Shown here: positions 8,918-16,972 of the stretch, one piece after another
Position numbering within the stretch: the stretch's first letter is position 1
Layout: each line of letters starts with the position of its first letter
NCBI RefSeq assembly: GCF_030709675.1
Contig: NZ_JAUZQD010000007.1
Coordinates: 62,001 to 126,000 of the forward strand
Source of the DNA: Symbioplanes lichenis
Lineage (GTDB): Bacteria > Actinomycetota > Actinomycetes > Mycobacteriales > Micromonosporaceae
Direction: 5' to 3'
DNA length: 64,000 nt
Translations under genes and position numbers: made by a program
Notes under the pieces: model-generated
The model's input: the letters and a program-made list of their open reading frames with translations, nothing else
Told to the model about the DNA's origin: nothing
Databases searched by the model: none

Positions 8918-9882
8918 TCGGCAGCTGGTTCGCCACCGATTACGACGAGACGCCGGTCGTCCTCGACGGCCTGCCGCTGGAGGTGACGGGCGGGCAGAGT
9001 GGCGGCGTGGCCATCGTCGACCAGGTCGTCCGCGGCCGGCAGATCGTCGGCCGGATCACCGGCGACTACGGCGCGGTCGGCCTCAAGTGGAGCGGCGCCG
9101 GGCAGGCGGTCCGGGTCTCCGTGCTCGTGCACCTCGACGAGATGGGCACCCGCTGGTGGTCCGACCGGGTGCGCCCGTCGCGGCTCGCGCCCGAGCTGCC
9201 CCGGCTGGTGCTGGTGCGCGCGCAGGGCAAGCTGCGCGGCGCCGCTGTGCTGGCCCGGCGGCAGGGGCTGCGCAAGGCCGGCGGGGCCAAGGTGACGGTC
9301 GAGTTCGACCTGCCCGCCGAGGACCTGGACGCCAACGGCCTGCTGATGGTCGAGCTCGCCGAGCCCCCGCGGCCCGAGTGGCTGGCCGGGCGGGTTGCCG
9401 CGCGGGCCGCCCTGGGGGTGCGCATCGACAAGATTTCCGTACGCCCGAAGCCCGCCAACGCGACCCCGCTCGAGCTGCCCGGCGGCTCCGGCTGCGACCT
9501 GGCCGTCGTCACGCCGGACGCACCGGAGACGTTCCGCCTGCAGGTGACCCCGGTGACCCCGCCGCCCCCGCTGCCGGTGTCGCCGACGCACAAGTGGAGC
9601 CGGAAGAAGCCGGCGCGGGCCGGGTTCAAGGCGCTACGCATCGCCCGCCGGGCCGGCAACCGGGTGCTGGCCGAGGTCAACAAGGCGCGCCCCGCCGACG
9701 GGTTCGGCGTGCACGCGACGGCGCTACTGACGGGCGTACCCGTGGAATTGGAGATCGTGAAGCGCGGCGCCGCCACCCTGACGCTGCGCCGCCCGCCCGG
9801 GGTCGAGGGTCCGATTCTGATCGGGCTGAACCCGGCCGACCGGGGCCTGTCCTGCCGCATCCAGCCGGGCACCGGCCGATGA
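8914..9882 (+). CDS. Unknown protein of the nonulosonate operon
   Basis: 322 residues, translationally coupled by an ATGA overlap with the gene before and another ATGA with the gene after. I do not recognise a family. It is predicted soluble, beta-strand rich at the N-terminus (alternating hydrophobic strands around residues 15-65, including SGGVAIVDQVVRG and GLKWSGAG), with a Pro-rich linker VTPPPPLPVSPTHKWSRKKP near residues 212-231 and a second small beta domain at the end (TALLTGVPVELEIVK). No signal peptide, no membrane helix. The two-domain beta layout could be a carbohydrate-binding or tailoring module; this is inference from context only. Confidence 0.75.
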   Translation: MIGSWFATDYDETPVVLDGLPLEVTGGQSGGVAIVDQVVRGRQIVGRITGDYGAVGLKWSGAGQAVRVSVLVHLDEMGTRWWSDRVRPSRLAPELPRLVLVRAQGKLRGAAVLARRQGLRKAGGAKVTVEFDLPAEDLDANGLLMVELAEPPRPEWLAGRVAARAALGVRIDKISVRPKPANATPLELPGGSGCDLAVVTPDAPETFRLQVTPVTPPPPLPVSPTHKWSRKKPARAGFKALRIARRAGNRVLAEVNKARPADGFGVHATALLTGVPVELEIVKRGAATLTLRRPPGVEGPILIGLNPADRGLSCRIQPGTGR

Positions 9883-10892
9883 TCCACCGCCCGGGCCTGA
9901 CCGCGGACGCCGGCCGCAACCGCCGCGTGCTGCAGGAGATCCTCGACACCGTGCCGGCCGGCAAGCTGGAGCTGCCGCCGGGCGAGCACACGATCGCCGA
10001 CGGCCTGCGCGTCCCCGGCGGCTGGACCATCCGCGGCTCGGAAGTGGCCGGCGCGGGCGGCGGCCGGCCGGGCACCTGGCTGACCTCGACCGGCACGACC
10101 GGGCACCCGGTGCTGCACGTCCTCGGCTCCGACGTGGCGGTGAGCGACCTCGGCCTGCGCCCGCCGCCCGCCGACCCGGGCGAGCACGGCGGCGACCGCG
10201 GCACGGCGATCACCGTGGGCGACTATCTGTACGAGTCGACGCCCTCGTGGATCGGCCGGGTCGACATCCGCCGCGTGCAGATCGAGCGGCCGTCGGAGAA
10301 GCACGCCAACTGCATCGCGCTCATGGGCGCGGTGCGCGACATCACGCTGCACGACGTGACCGTGCACGGCGGCTACACGGCCGTCGCGGTGCACTGGGGG
10401 GCCGTGGGCGCCGACGTCGCCTCCATCGAGGGCCCGACCTACCACCCGCACCGCCTCACCATCACCGACCTGCGGGTCCGCGACGCGCTCGAAGGCTTCT
10501 ACCTCAGCTCGGTGCACGACGTCCGCGTCGACGGCGCGTGCCTGCGCGACGTGGAGATGGCCTTCCGCCTGCTCCCGGGCGACAACACCGACCGCTTCGT
10601 CACCTCGGACGTGGTCGGCTCGACGATCGAGATCAGCAACGTGTGCGCGCAGTGGAACGGGCCCCGCTACGCGGTCCGCGCCGCCGGCTGGGGCAAGAGC
10701 GAGGTCGACGGCCTGGTCTCGACCCTCGCCTACCGCGACGCCGTCATCCACGACTGCACCCTGCGCGGCGCGGGCACCGGCACCTCGTGGTCGCCCGTGC
10801 TGATGGAACAGGCCGAGGGCGTCACCCTGCACGACATCACCTTCACCACCGCTTCCGTTCCCGACGGCGAGGCCTGCTGCCCGCTATCGTGA
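9879..10892 (+). CDS. Right-handed parallel beta-helix protein
   Basis: 337 residues beginning MIHRPGLTADAGRNRRVLQE. Short repeating strands (LPPGEHTIADGLRVPGGWTI; VLHVLGSDVAVSDLGL; CIALMGAVRDITLHDVTVHG; LTITDLRVRDALEGFYLSSV; DAVIHDCTLRGAG) give the coil periodicity of pectate-lyase/Pec_lyase_3-like beta-helices. No signal peptide is visible, so it may act in the cytoplasm or leave with the glycan machinery. Beta-helix proteins in such loci are lyases, epimerases or deacetylases of polysaccharide; catalytic residues cannot be assigned here. Last gene of the coupled glycan run; only 4 bases separate it from crcB. Confidence 0.78.
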   Translation: MIHRPGLTADAGRNRRVLQEILDTVPAGKLELPPGEHTIADGLRVPGGWTIRGSEVAGAGGGRPGTWLTSTGTTGHPVLHVLGSDVAVSDLGLRPPPADPGEHGGDRGTAITVGDYLYESTPSWIGRVDIRRVQIERPSEKHANCIALMGAVRDITLHDVTVHGGYTAVAVHWGAVGADVASIEGPTYHPHRLTITDLRVRDALEGFYLSSVHDVRVDGACLRDVEMAFRLLPGDNTDRFVTSDVVGSTIEISNVCAQWNGPRYAVRAAGWGKSEVDGLVSTLAYRDAVIHDCTLRGAGTGTSWSPVLMEQAEGVTLHDITFTTASVPDGEACCPLS

Positions 10893-10896
10893 CCGG

Positions 10897-11226
10897 GTGC
10901 GCCCGATCTTGACCGTAGCGGCCGGCGGCCTGCTGGGGGCCGTCGCCCGCTACGGGATCGGGGTGGCGTGGCACCACTCCTTGTGGTCCACGCTGGTCAT
11001 CAACATCACCGGTTGCTTCCTGATCGGCGTCCTCTACACGCTCGTGTCCCGGCCCGCCGTGCGCCTCTTCCTGGGCACCGGCTTCCTGGGCGGCTACACC
11101 ACCTTCTCCACCGCGACGGTCGACGTCCTGCTGGCCCGGCCCCCGGTCGCCCTCGCCTATCTGGCTGCCACACTCGTCGGGTCGCTGGCCGCGGCGTGGG
11201 CCGGTGCGTCGTTGGTACGCCGGTGA
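10897..11226 (+). CDS. crcB: Fluoride channel CrcB/FluC, first subunit
   Basis: 109 residues with four hydrophobic helices. Diagnostic motifs: GGLLGAVARYGIG at the N-terminus, the Asn of VINITGCFLIG, and LGTGFLGGYTTFSTATVDV, the GG-TTFST pore motif. FluC proteins are dual-topology or paired channels that expel toxic fluoride. It forms a pair with the overlapping second crcB; in paired systems the two proteins are inserted in opposite orientation and act as a heterodimer. It lies 4 bases after the beta-helix gene, so it may be cotranscribed with the glycan operon. Confidence 0.93.
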   Translation: MRPILTVAAGGLLGAVARYGIGVAWHHSLWSTLVINITGCFLIGVLYTLVSRPAVRLFLGTGFLGGYTTFSTATVDVLLARPPVALAYLAATLVGSLAAAWAGASLVRR

Positions 11227-11576
11227 CCGTCCTTCTCGTCGCCCTGGGCGCGGCGGTCGGCGCCCCCCTTCGGTGGTGGGCCGACCGTTGCATCCCCAAG
11301 CGCGACGGCTTCCCGTGGGGCACGCTCACGGTCAACGTGGCCGGATCATTGATCCTCGGCGTCGTGCTCGTCCTGCCTCTGGCCCCGTGGCTCGTCTCAC
11401 TGCTGGGAACGGGCTTCTGCGGCGCGCTGACGACCTACTCGACGTTCAGCTTCGAGACGGTGACGCTGGCGCGTTCCGGGAAGCGGTTCCTCGCCGGGGC
11501 GTACGCGATCGGCAGCGTCCTGGCCGGTCTCGGCGCCGCCACCCTCGGTCTCCTGATCGCCGCCGCCCTCGGCTGA
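11223..11576 (+). CDS. crcB: Fluoride channel CrcB/FluC, second subunit
   Basis: 117 residues; GTG 11223 overlaps the TGA of the first crcB. Same fold: GAAVGAPLRWWADR, TVNVAGSLILG, and LGTGFCGALTTYSTFSFETV carrying the TTYSTF pore motif. The N-terminal Arg of the first helix pair and the Lys/Arg loop IPKRDGFPWG would help give it topology opposite to its partner. It ends 2 bases from the convergent methyltransferase gene, so there is no room for an independent terminator. No fluoride riboswitch (crcB motif) is visible ahead of the pair. Confidence 0.93.
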   Translation: MTVLLVALGAAVGAPLRWWADRCIPKRDGFPWGTLTVNVAGSLILGVVLVLPLAPWLVSLLGTGFCGALTTYSTFSFETVTLARSGKRFLAGAYAIGSVLAGLGAATLGLLIAAALG

Positions 11577-11578
11577 GC

Positions 11579-12340
11579 TCAGCGAGCCAGCCGGCCGCTC
11601 GTCTGGACGAAGAGGAAGCCGTTGACGCTGTTCCGGGGGTTGGCCAGCGCCTTGACCGTGGCGGTCAGCTCCGCCTCGGTCAGCCCGTCCTCCAGCAGAG
11701 CGGCGCGCAGCTGCGGGATGCCCGCCAGGAGCAGCCGGCAGCCGGGACTGCCGCCGGCCCAGCTGCCGCCGTGCACCCGGAAGCCGACCTGCTCGAGACC
11801 GGCGGCGGTGAAAGCGGCAGGGGAACGGTAGGGCCATCCGGGATCGTTGCCGCGGTTCTCCAGGACTCGCACGTGCGTCTTCAGGTAACGGGTCAGGATC
11901 CCGGCGTCCGGCCCGTACGCCGTGAAGGGGCCGGGCGCGAGCGCGAAGTCCCCGGTCAGCAGGACGCCGCCCGGCGCCAGAGCCTCGGTCAGCCGGCGCA
12001 GGGCGTGCTCGCGCCGGGGCAGATGCGCCAGCAGCAGGCGCGCGTGGACGAGATCGAAGCCGGTCGGCGGCTGGTCCTCGAGAATGTCGTGCCGCCGCAC
12101 GGTCAGGCCGGGCCGGGACGGGACGTGCTGCGGTGCGATGTCGGTGGCCACCACCTCCACCGCCCGCCCGGCCAGCCAGGTGGCGACGCTGCCCGCCCCG
12201 GCGCCGACGTCGAGACAGCGCTTGCCGCGCACATCGATCAGCTCGTCGACGAAGGCCCTGGTGGCGGTGTCGAGCAGATCGGCCAGGGCGGCATGATGCT
12301 CGGTCGCCTGATCACTCGCATTGTCGAACGCGTACCCCAT
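11579..12340 (-). CDS. SAM-dependent methyltransferase (class I)
   Basis: 253 residues from ATG 12340, which has GAGAGGAC at a good distance. Motif I is CLDVGAGAGSVATWLA (about residues 40-55), followed by the acidic ribose-binding strand VEVVATDIAP and the VHARLLLAHLPRRE segment; the C-terminal half (APGGVLLTGDFA, GYAFDN at the very start) matches general Methyltransf_25-type enzymes acting on small molecules. Substrate unknown. Monocistronic; its stop lies 2 bases from the end of the second crcB gene. Confidence 0.85.
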   Translation of the reverse strand: MGYAFDNASDQATEHHAALADLLDTATRAFVDELIDVRGKRCLDVGAGAGSVATWLAGRAVEVVATDIAPQHVPSRPGLTVRRHDILEDQPPTGFDLVHARLLLAHLPRREHALRRLTEALAPGGVLLTGDFALAPGPFTAYGPDAGILTRYLKTHVRVLENRGNDPGWPYRSPAAFTAAGLEQVGFRVHGGSWAGGSPGCRLLLAGIPQLRAALLEDGLTEAELTATVKALANPRNSVNGFLFVQTSGRLAR

Positions 12341-12453
12341 GCGGACCGTCCTCTCTCGACCGATGATCAAGGTCTACCAGCTCCGGCGGCCGGGCTTTGT
12401 CGGACACTTGTCGTATCAGGGCGAACCTCCCGTACCGGAGCTGCAATGGGGCG

Positions 12454-12543
12454 ATGACCGGGCTTCTGGCGGCCGTTGCCGCGCGGCTGATCCGCGCGGC
12501 CGGCCACGTCTATTGGCACACCTGGCGCCGCCACCGCGGTTGA
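12454..12543 (+). CDS. Possible 29-residue basic peptide
   Basis: ATG at 12454 opens a 29-codon frame reading MTGLLAAVAARLIRAAGHVY then WHTWRRHRG. It would be an amphipathic, Arg/His-rich peptide with a short hydrophobic start. A GGAG lies 13 bases upstream, too far to be convincing. It sits in the 225-base gap between the methyltransferase and the HAF-repeat gene. Codon use is compatible with coding, but in GC-rich DNA such frames arise by chance. Confidence 0.2.
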   Translation: MTGLLAAVAARLIRAAGHVYWHTWRRHRG

Positions 12544-12565
12544 CACCGTGAGGGATCCTCGCGGG

Positions 12566-13567
12566 GTGCGACTGATCTCTCTCGCGGTGGTCACGGGTGT
12601 GGGTGTCCTCGCGGCGTTCGGCGGTGTGGCGCTGGCTCAGCGATCCGGCGGAGAATGCACGGTGGAGCCCTTGGCGCAGCCGGCACCCGGCGCGTACAGC
12701 CTCGTCCTCGCCATGGATCCGGGCGGGCGCCACATCGCCGGCCGGACCGGCCGGCCCGGTGACGTCGATCTCGATCTGGTGCTCTGGACCGACGGCCGGC
12801 CGAGCGTGGCCGACCTGCCGGGCGAGAACCAGGTGCCGCATGCCGTCAACGCCAGCGGTGTCGCGGTCGGTTCCACGATCTTCGGGTCGCTGGGCGGTCT
12901 GCAGGAGCTACGGGCGTGGATCTATCGGGACGGCGCCGTGGCGACCCTGCCCGGCGAGGGGAGCTCCGAAGCGTTCGCGGTCAGCGACGACGGCGCAGTG
13001 GCCGGAACGCTCGCCGGCCGTCCGGTGGTCTGGCGGCCGGCGGCGGCGGCACCCACCGTGCTGGCCCCGGACGGCCGCGCGCTCGGCATCTCGGCCGACG
13101 GGCGGACGATCGTGGGTCAGACGGGTGTCGGCGGGCAGACCAGACCGTACGTCTGGACGGACGGCGGCACTCCCCGGGAGCTGCCCCTGCCGACGATCGA
13201 CGGCGAGACCGCGATGACGGCGATCGCGCAGTCGATCACCGGGGACTGGATCGTCGGCATGGCCACCACACGGGACGACGACCGCGGTGTGCCCGCGCGG
13301 TGGAACCTGCGTACGGGCGACGTGGTGGCCTTTCCCGGGCACAGCCTGGCCGGCGGCTCGATCAGCGCCGACGGCCGGTTCACCGCCCAGGACGACAGGC
13401 GGGCGACGGTGTCGGGTGGACCGGAAACGCTGACATTGCCCCGGCTCGACGGCAACGCCGGCCTGCGCGACAGCCCCTCCGCGATCAGCCTCGACGGGAG
13501 GGTCGTCGCGGGCAACGCCGGGAACGCCCCGGTCGTCTGGCGGTGCGGCGCTACGGGGTCGAGTTGA
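12566..13567 (+). CDS. Secreted HAF-repeat beta-propeller protein
   Basis: 333 residues from GTG 12566 (GTG 12548 would add 6). An N-terminal signal or anchor (LISLAVVTGVGVLAAFGGVALA, ends near residue 25 with ALAQ) precedes six blades of the HAF type: PHAVNASGVAVGS, EAFAVSDDGAVAGT, RALGISADGRTIVGQ, TAIAQSITGDWIVGM, GGSISADGRFTAQ and PSAISLDGRVVAGN. Such proteins are extracellular propellers with no known enzymatic activity. Its last 17 bases overlap, tail to tail, the end of the GAF-GGDEF-EAL gene. Confidence 0.8.
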   Translation: MRLISLAVVTGVGVLAAFGGVALAQRSGGECTVEPLAQPAPGAYSLVLAMDPGGRHIAGRTGRPGDVDLDLVLWTDGRPSVADLPGENQVPHAVNASGVAVGSTIFGSLGGLQELRAWIYRDGAVATLPGEGSSEAFAVSDDGAVAGTLAGRPVVWRPAAAAPTVLAPDGRALGISADGRTIVGQTGVGGQTRPYVWTDGGTPRELPLPTIDGETAMTAIAQSITGDWIVGMATTRDDDRGVPARWNLRTGDVVAFPGHSLAGGSISADGRFTAQDDRRATVSGGPETLTLPRLDGNAGLRDSPSAISLDGRVVAGNAGNAPVVWRCGATGSS

Positions 13568-15803
13568 AGAGCAGCTCGGCGGTGGCCTGTTCGGTGAGCG
13601 GCTCGGCGAAGAGGTAGCCCTGGCCCATCTCGCAGTTGCCGCCCGTCAGCTCGGCCAGCTGCACCTTGTCCTCGATGCCCTCCGCCACCGTCGACAGCTG
13701 GAGCGCCTGGCCCAGCTGGATGATGCCGAGGGTGAGGGCGGCCGCGTTCGGGTGGTCGCCGACGTCGTCCACGAAGCTCTTGTCGATCTTGATGATGTCG
13801 ATCGGGAAGCGGCGCAGGTAGGCCAGCGACGAGTAGCCCGTACCGAAGTCGTCGATCGCCAGGCGTACGCCCAGTTCCTTGATCTGTTCCAGCCGCTGGA
13901 GCGTCTGATCGCGATGGTCGATGAGCACCGACTCGGTCAGCTCGAGGACCAGGCTGGTGGGCGGCAGGCCGCTGTTGTTCAGGGCCGAGGCCACGACGGC
14001 CGGGAGCGTCGGCTGTTCGAGCTGGACGGCGGAGAGGTTGACGCTCAGGGTGAGCGGGGTCTCCCGGCGGGCGTTCCACGCGGCGGCCTGGCGGCAGGCC
14101 TCGCGGAGGACCCACTCGCCGAGGGGGACAATCATGCCGGTCTCCTCGGCCAGCGGGATGAAGTCGAGGGGCGGGATCGTGCCGCGCTCGGGGTGCTGCC
14201 AGCGGACGAGGGCCTCGATGCCGGTGATCTCGTTGGTCTGCAGGTGCACGATGGGCTGGTAACGCAGCTCGAACTCGTGGCGCACGATGGCGCGGCGCAG
14301 GTCGGACTCCATGCGCAGCGCCGCTTCGAAGGCCTCCTGGAGCTCCGGGGCGAAGACGGTGCAGCGGTCCTTGCCGTCCTTCTTGGCCTGGTACATCGCG
14401 AGGTCGGCCTGGACCATGAGGTCCTGCGGGCCGATCTTGTCGTCGCTGTGGGCGATGCCGACGCTGGCGCTGATGAAGACCTCCTTGCCGGCCAGGTCGA
14501 AGGGCTCGCGGAGGGCTTCGAGGATGCGCCTGGCCACGGGGACGGCCTCGTCGACGCTGCCGGCCCGGGCGAGGAGGACGGCGAACTCGTCACCGCCGAG
14601 GCGGGCCGCCGTGTCGCCCGTACGCAGGCAGCCGCCGATCCGTTCCGCCACGCCCTGCAGCAGCAGGTCGCCCGCGGCATGCCCGAGCGAGTCGTTGACC
14701 ACCTTGAAGCGGTCGAGGTCGACGAAGAGGACGCCGACACCGCCCGCGGGCGCGGCGGCGAAGGCCCGCTCGAGCCGCGTGAGGAAGAGCGACCGGCTGG
14801 CGAGCCCGGTGAGCGAGTCGTGGAACGCTTGGTTCATGGCCTCGAGCGTCTGCGCGTCGGTCAGGGCCAGGCTGACGTGCTCGGCGAAGGCGTGCAGGAT
14901 GTCCTGCGCCCCCTTGTCCCACTCGCGCGGGCCGGCGTACGTGCCGACGGCCAGGCAGCCGACCACGTCGCCGTTCTCGTGCACCGGGACCGCCATGATC
15001 GCGCGCATGCCGCTGCCGACGACCTCGGAGAGCGCCAGCGGCCAGTTCGCGTAGTCCTCGACGCTGACGAGCTCGTTGCCCAGGATGGCCAGGCCGGACA
15101 CGCCGCCGGACAGCAGCGGGATGCGCCGCGCCTGGGCGGAGAGGTCCGGCGCGAGGCCGACGCCGGAGACCAGCGCGCCGACCGTACGGTCCTCGGCGTC
15201 GATCATGTTGAGGGCGGCCATCTCGACGCCGAGCAGGTCGGCGGCGCTCGCGGTGATGGCGTCGAGCACCTGCTGCAGCGGGGCGCGCCGGGCGATGAGC
15301 CGCTGCACGCGCGTGAGGTGGTCGAAGAAGCGCTGCCGCTCCTGCAGCGAGCCGGTCAGCCGGTCGTTCTCCTGGGCCTGGCGCCGCTCGGCCGCCATGA
15401 CGTGCAGGGCCTGCAGGCTCAGCTCCAGCACCCGGGCCATGCCCCGGAGCAGGCAGATCTCCTCGTCGGAGAAGGGCGCGGCGCCGAGGCGGCCGAGGAC
15501 GAGGAAGCCCGCCGCCGGGCCGTTGACCGGCGCGTGCGTGACCGCGTACGTGGTCCCGCCGAGCAGGAGCGAGTCGCGGCGCCCGGCGGCGACGTCGGTC
15601 ACGCCGGCCAGCGGGACCTGCTCGGCGGGCAGCCCGACGGAAGCGACCACGCCGCCGTCGATCACCAGGACGGCGACGTCCGCGGCGAGGGCGCGGGCCG
15701 CGCATTCCACCGCCGCGTACTGAGCCGCCGGTCCGTCGGGCCGGTCGGCCACCGCGGAGAGGAACTCGGTGAGCTGCTGGGTTGCGAGCATGGCCATGAC
15801 CAC
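13551..15803 (-). CDS. GAF-GGDEF-EAL cyclic-di-GMP signalling protein
   Basis: 750 residues from GTG 15803 (AAGGAG 9 bases upstream); ATG 15797 and 15791 are close alternatives, and a longer frame to 15959 lacks support. Two GAF-like sensor domains occupy roughly residues 10-170 and 195-350 (the second with LLGVEMAALNMIDAEDRTVG), joined by a coiled segment MAAERRQAQENDRLTGSLQE. GGDEF follows (RLGGDEFAVLL, with RxxD site RTGD five residues before) and then EAL (TGIEALVRWQHPERG, DDFGTGYSSLAYL, IIKIDKSFVDD). All catalytic motifs are intact. Cytoplasmic; probably senses a small ligand or redox/light cue through GAF. Its promoter region carries three ACGGGCAG repeats. Confidence 0.92.
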   Translation of the reverse strand: MVMAMLATQQLTEFLSAVADRPDGPAAQYAAVECAARALAADVAVLVIDGGVVASVGLPAEQVPLAGVTDVAAGRRDSLLLGGTTYAVTHAPVNGPAAGFLVLGRLGAAPFSDEEICLLRGMARVLELSLQALHVMAAERRQAQENDRLTGSLQERQRFFDHLTRVQRLIARRAPLQQVLDAITASAADLLGVEMAALNMIDAEDRTVGALVSGVGLAPDLSAQARRIPLLSGGVSGLAILGNELVSVEDYANWPLALSEVVGSGMRAIMAVPVHENGDVVGCLAVGTYAGPREWDKGAQDILHAFAEHVSLALTDAQTLEAMNQAFHDSLTGLASRSLFLTRLERAFAAAPAGGVGVLFVDLDRFKVVNDSLGHAAGDLLLQGVAERIGGCLRTGDTAARLGGDEFAVLLARAGSVDEAVPVARRILEALREPFDLAGKEVFISASVGIAHSDDKIGPQDLMVQADLAMYQAKKDGKDRCTVFAPELQEAFEAALRMESDLRRAIVRHEFELRYQPIVHLQTNEITGIEALVRWQHPERGTIPPLDFIPLAEETGMIVPLGEWVLREACRQAAAWNARRETPLTLSVNLSAVQLEQPTLPAVVASALNNSGLPPTSLVLELTESVLIDHRDQTLQRLEQIKELGVRLAIDDFGTGYSSLAYLRRFPIDIIKIDKSFVDDVGDHPNAAALTLGIIQLGQALQLSTVAEGIEDKVQLAELTGGNCEMGQGYLFAEPLTEQATAELLFNSTP

Positions 15804-16134
15804 GCTTGTCGGCTCCTTCGCGGCCGACTTGAGCCGAAGGCCGTGACCGTTTCGGTCAAGAGGTGCGCGGTTGAGGATCGGTAACGATCCCTCGTGGGGG
15901 CCGGGAAGCCCTTGATCGAGCCCGACTCCACACCCTCGGGCACGCTTCGGGCGGTACAAATGGGCAAACGGGCAGGAGATACCTCCCGCTTAGATGCGGT
16001 TACGGGCAGTATCGACCGTGTCATGCTGACCGGGAAACGGGCAGAGACAGGCTCAATCAGCTTAGGTTGTGATGGGGGCCACACGTTTCCCCGGTGTTAC
16101 AAATAGCGGACCAGGAGCCGTGGGGAGGTGCGAG
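15804..16134. promoter_or_regulatory. Divergent intergenic region with three ACGGGCAG repeats
   Basis: 331 bases between the GAF-GGDEF-EAL gene and the divergent DeoR gene. ACGGGCAG occurs at 15968-15975, 16002-16009 and 16037-16044, spaced 34 and 35 bases; the first and third copies are preceded by GGGCAA and GGGAA. On the minus strand these read CTGCCCGT, facing the c-di-GMP gene. Regular spacing of about 3.3 helical turns suggests a bound regulator. No ORF or convincing riboswitch fold was found here. Confidence 0.45.
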
Positions 16135-16896
16135 ATGAACGCGGACGAGCGGCAACACCAGATAGTCGGCCTGGCCCGCCGGCAGGGTGAGGTGGACGTG
16201 GCCAAGCTCGCGGCCGAGCTCTCCGTCTCCGCCGAGACCATCCGGCGCGACCTGCGGCTGCTGGAGAAGCACGGCCTGCTCCGCCGGACGCACGGCGGGG
16301 CGTACCCGGTCGAGACGGCCAAGTTCGAGACCGACCTCGCCATGCGCACCATGCGCGGGGTCCCCGAGAAGAGGCGCATCGCCGCCGCGGCCGTCGGCCT
16401 GATCGGCGACGCGGAGACGATCTTCGTCGACGAGGGCTTCACGCCGCAGCTGATCGCCGAGGCGCTGCCCACCGACCGCCCGCTGACCGTGGTGACCGCG
16501 TCGCTCAACACCGCGGCGTGGCTGTCCACCAACACCCCGGCGACCGTGCTGCTGCTCGGCGGCCGGGTCCGGGGCCGCACGCTCGCCACCGTCGACCACT
16601 GGGCCAGCGGCATGCTGGCCGGCTTCGTGCTCGACCTCGCCTTCGTCGGCGCCAACGGCATCTCCCGGGAAGTGGGTCTGACCACCCCCGACCCGGCCGT
16701 CGCGGACGTGAAGTCGCAGGCCGTGCGCGCGGCCCGGCGGCGGATCTTCGTCGGCATGCACACCAAGTTCGGCGTCCGGACCTTCTGCCGGTTCGCCGAG
16801 ATCTCCGATTTCGAATCCCTGGTCACGGACACCGGGCTCCCGGCGTCCGAGGCCCATCGCTATTCCCGGCTCGGCCCCCAGGTCATCCGAGTCTGA
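16135..16896 (+). CDS. DeoR/GlpR-family transcriptional regulator
   Basis: 253 residues. N-terminal winged helix with the DeoR signature (RQHQIVGLARRQGEVDVAKL, then SVSAETIRRDLRLLE and GLLRRTHGGA, residues 5-60), followed by the DeoRC sensor domain with EKRRIAAAAVGLI, TVVTASLN and GGRVRGRTLATV, which binds a sugar phosphate. GGGGAGG sits 6 bases ahead of the ATG. It is codirectional with, and 76 bases from, the polyol-type ABC operon, so it most likely represses that operon until the sugar phosphate appears. A perfect GAGCCGGCTC dyad at 16915-16924 between the two is a candidate operator. Confidence 0.9.
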   Translation: MNADERQHQIVGLARRQGEVDVAKLAAELSVSAETIRRDLRLLEKHGLLRRTHGGAYPVETAKFETDLAMRTMRGVPEKRRIAAAAVGLIGDAETIFVDEGFTPQLIAEALPTDRPLTVVTASLNTAAWLSTNTPATVLLLGGRVRGRTLATVDHWASGMLAGFVLDLAFVGANGISREVGLTTPDPAVADVKSQAVRAARRRIFVGMHTKFGVRTFCRFAEISDFESLVTDTGLPASEAHRYSRLGPQVIRV

Positions 16897-16914
16897 CCCC
16901 TCACCACATACGAC

Positions 16915-16924
16915 GAGCCGGCTC
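16915..16924. promoter_or_regulatory. GAGCCGGCTC dyad ahead of the ABC operon
   Basis: Ten-base perfect palindrome 19 bases after the DeoR stop and 49 bases before the binding-protein start, flanked by imperfectly matching CACCA and TGGTG arms. It could be the regulator's operator or a weak hairpin; no T-tract follows it. Confidence 0.35.
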
Positions 16925-16972
16925 ATCTGGTGACCGGCGCGGTTCCGCCTGTCTGCAAACGGAGGATCTGCA

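Noticed and set aside
10850..10900. Fluoride riboswitch ahead of crcB
   Set aside because: Only 4 non-coding bases precede crcB and no crcB-motif aptamer is visible in the end of the preceding gene.
13752..15884. 710-residue plus-strand frame
   Set aside because: Antisense shadow of the GAF-GGDEF-EAL gene, no recognisable motifs.
15930..16060. Possible c-di-GMP (GEMM) riboswitch near the GGDEF gene
   Set aside because: A GGGCAAAC string is suggestive, but the paired stems and conserved GNRA/receptor parts of GEMM are not present on either strand.
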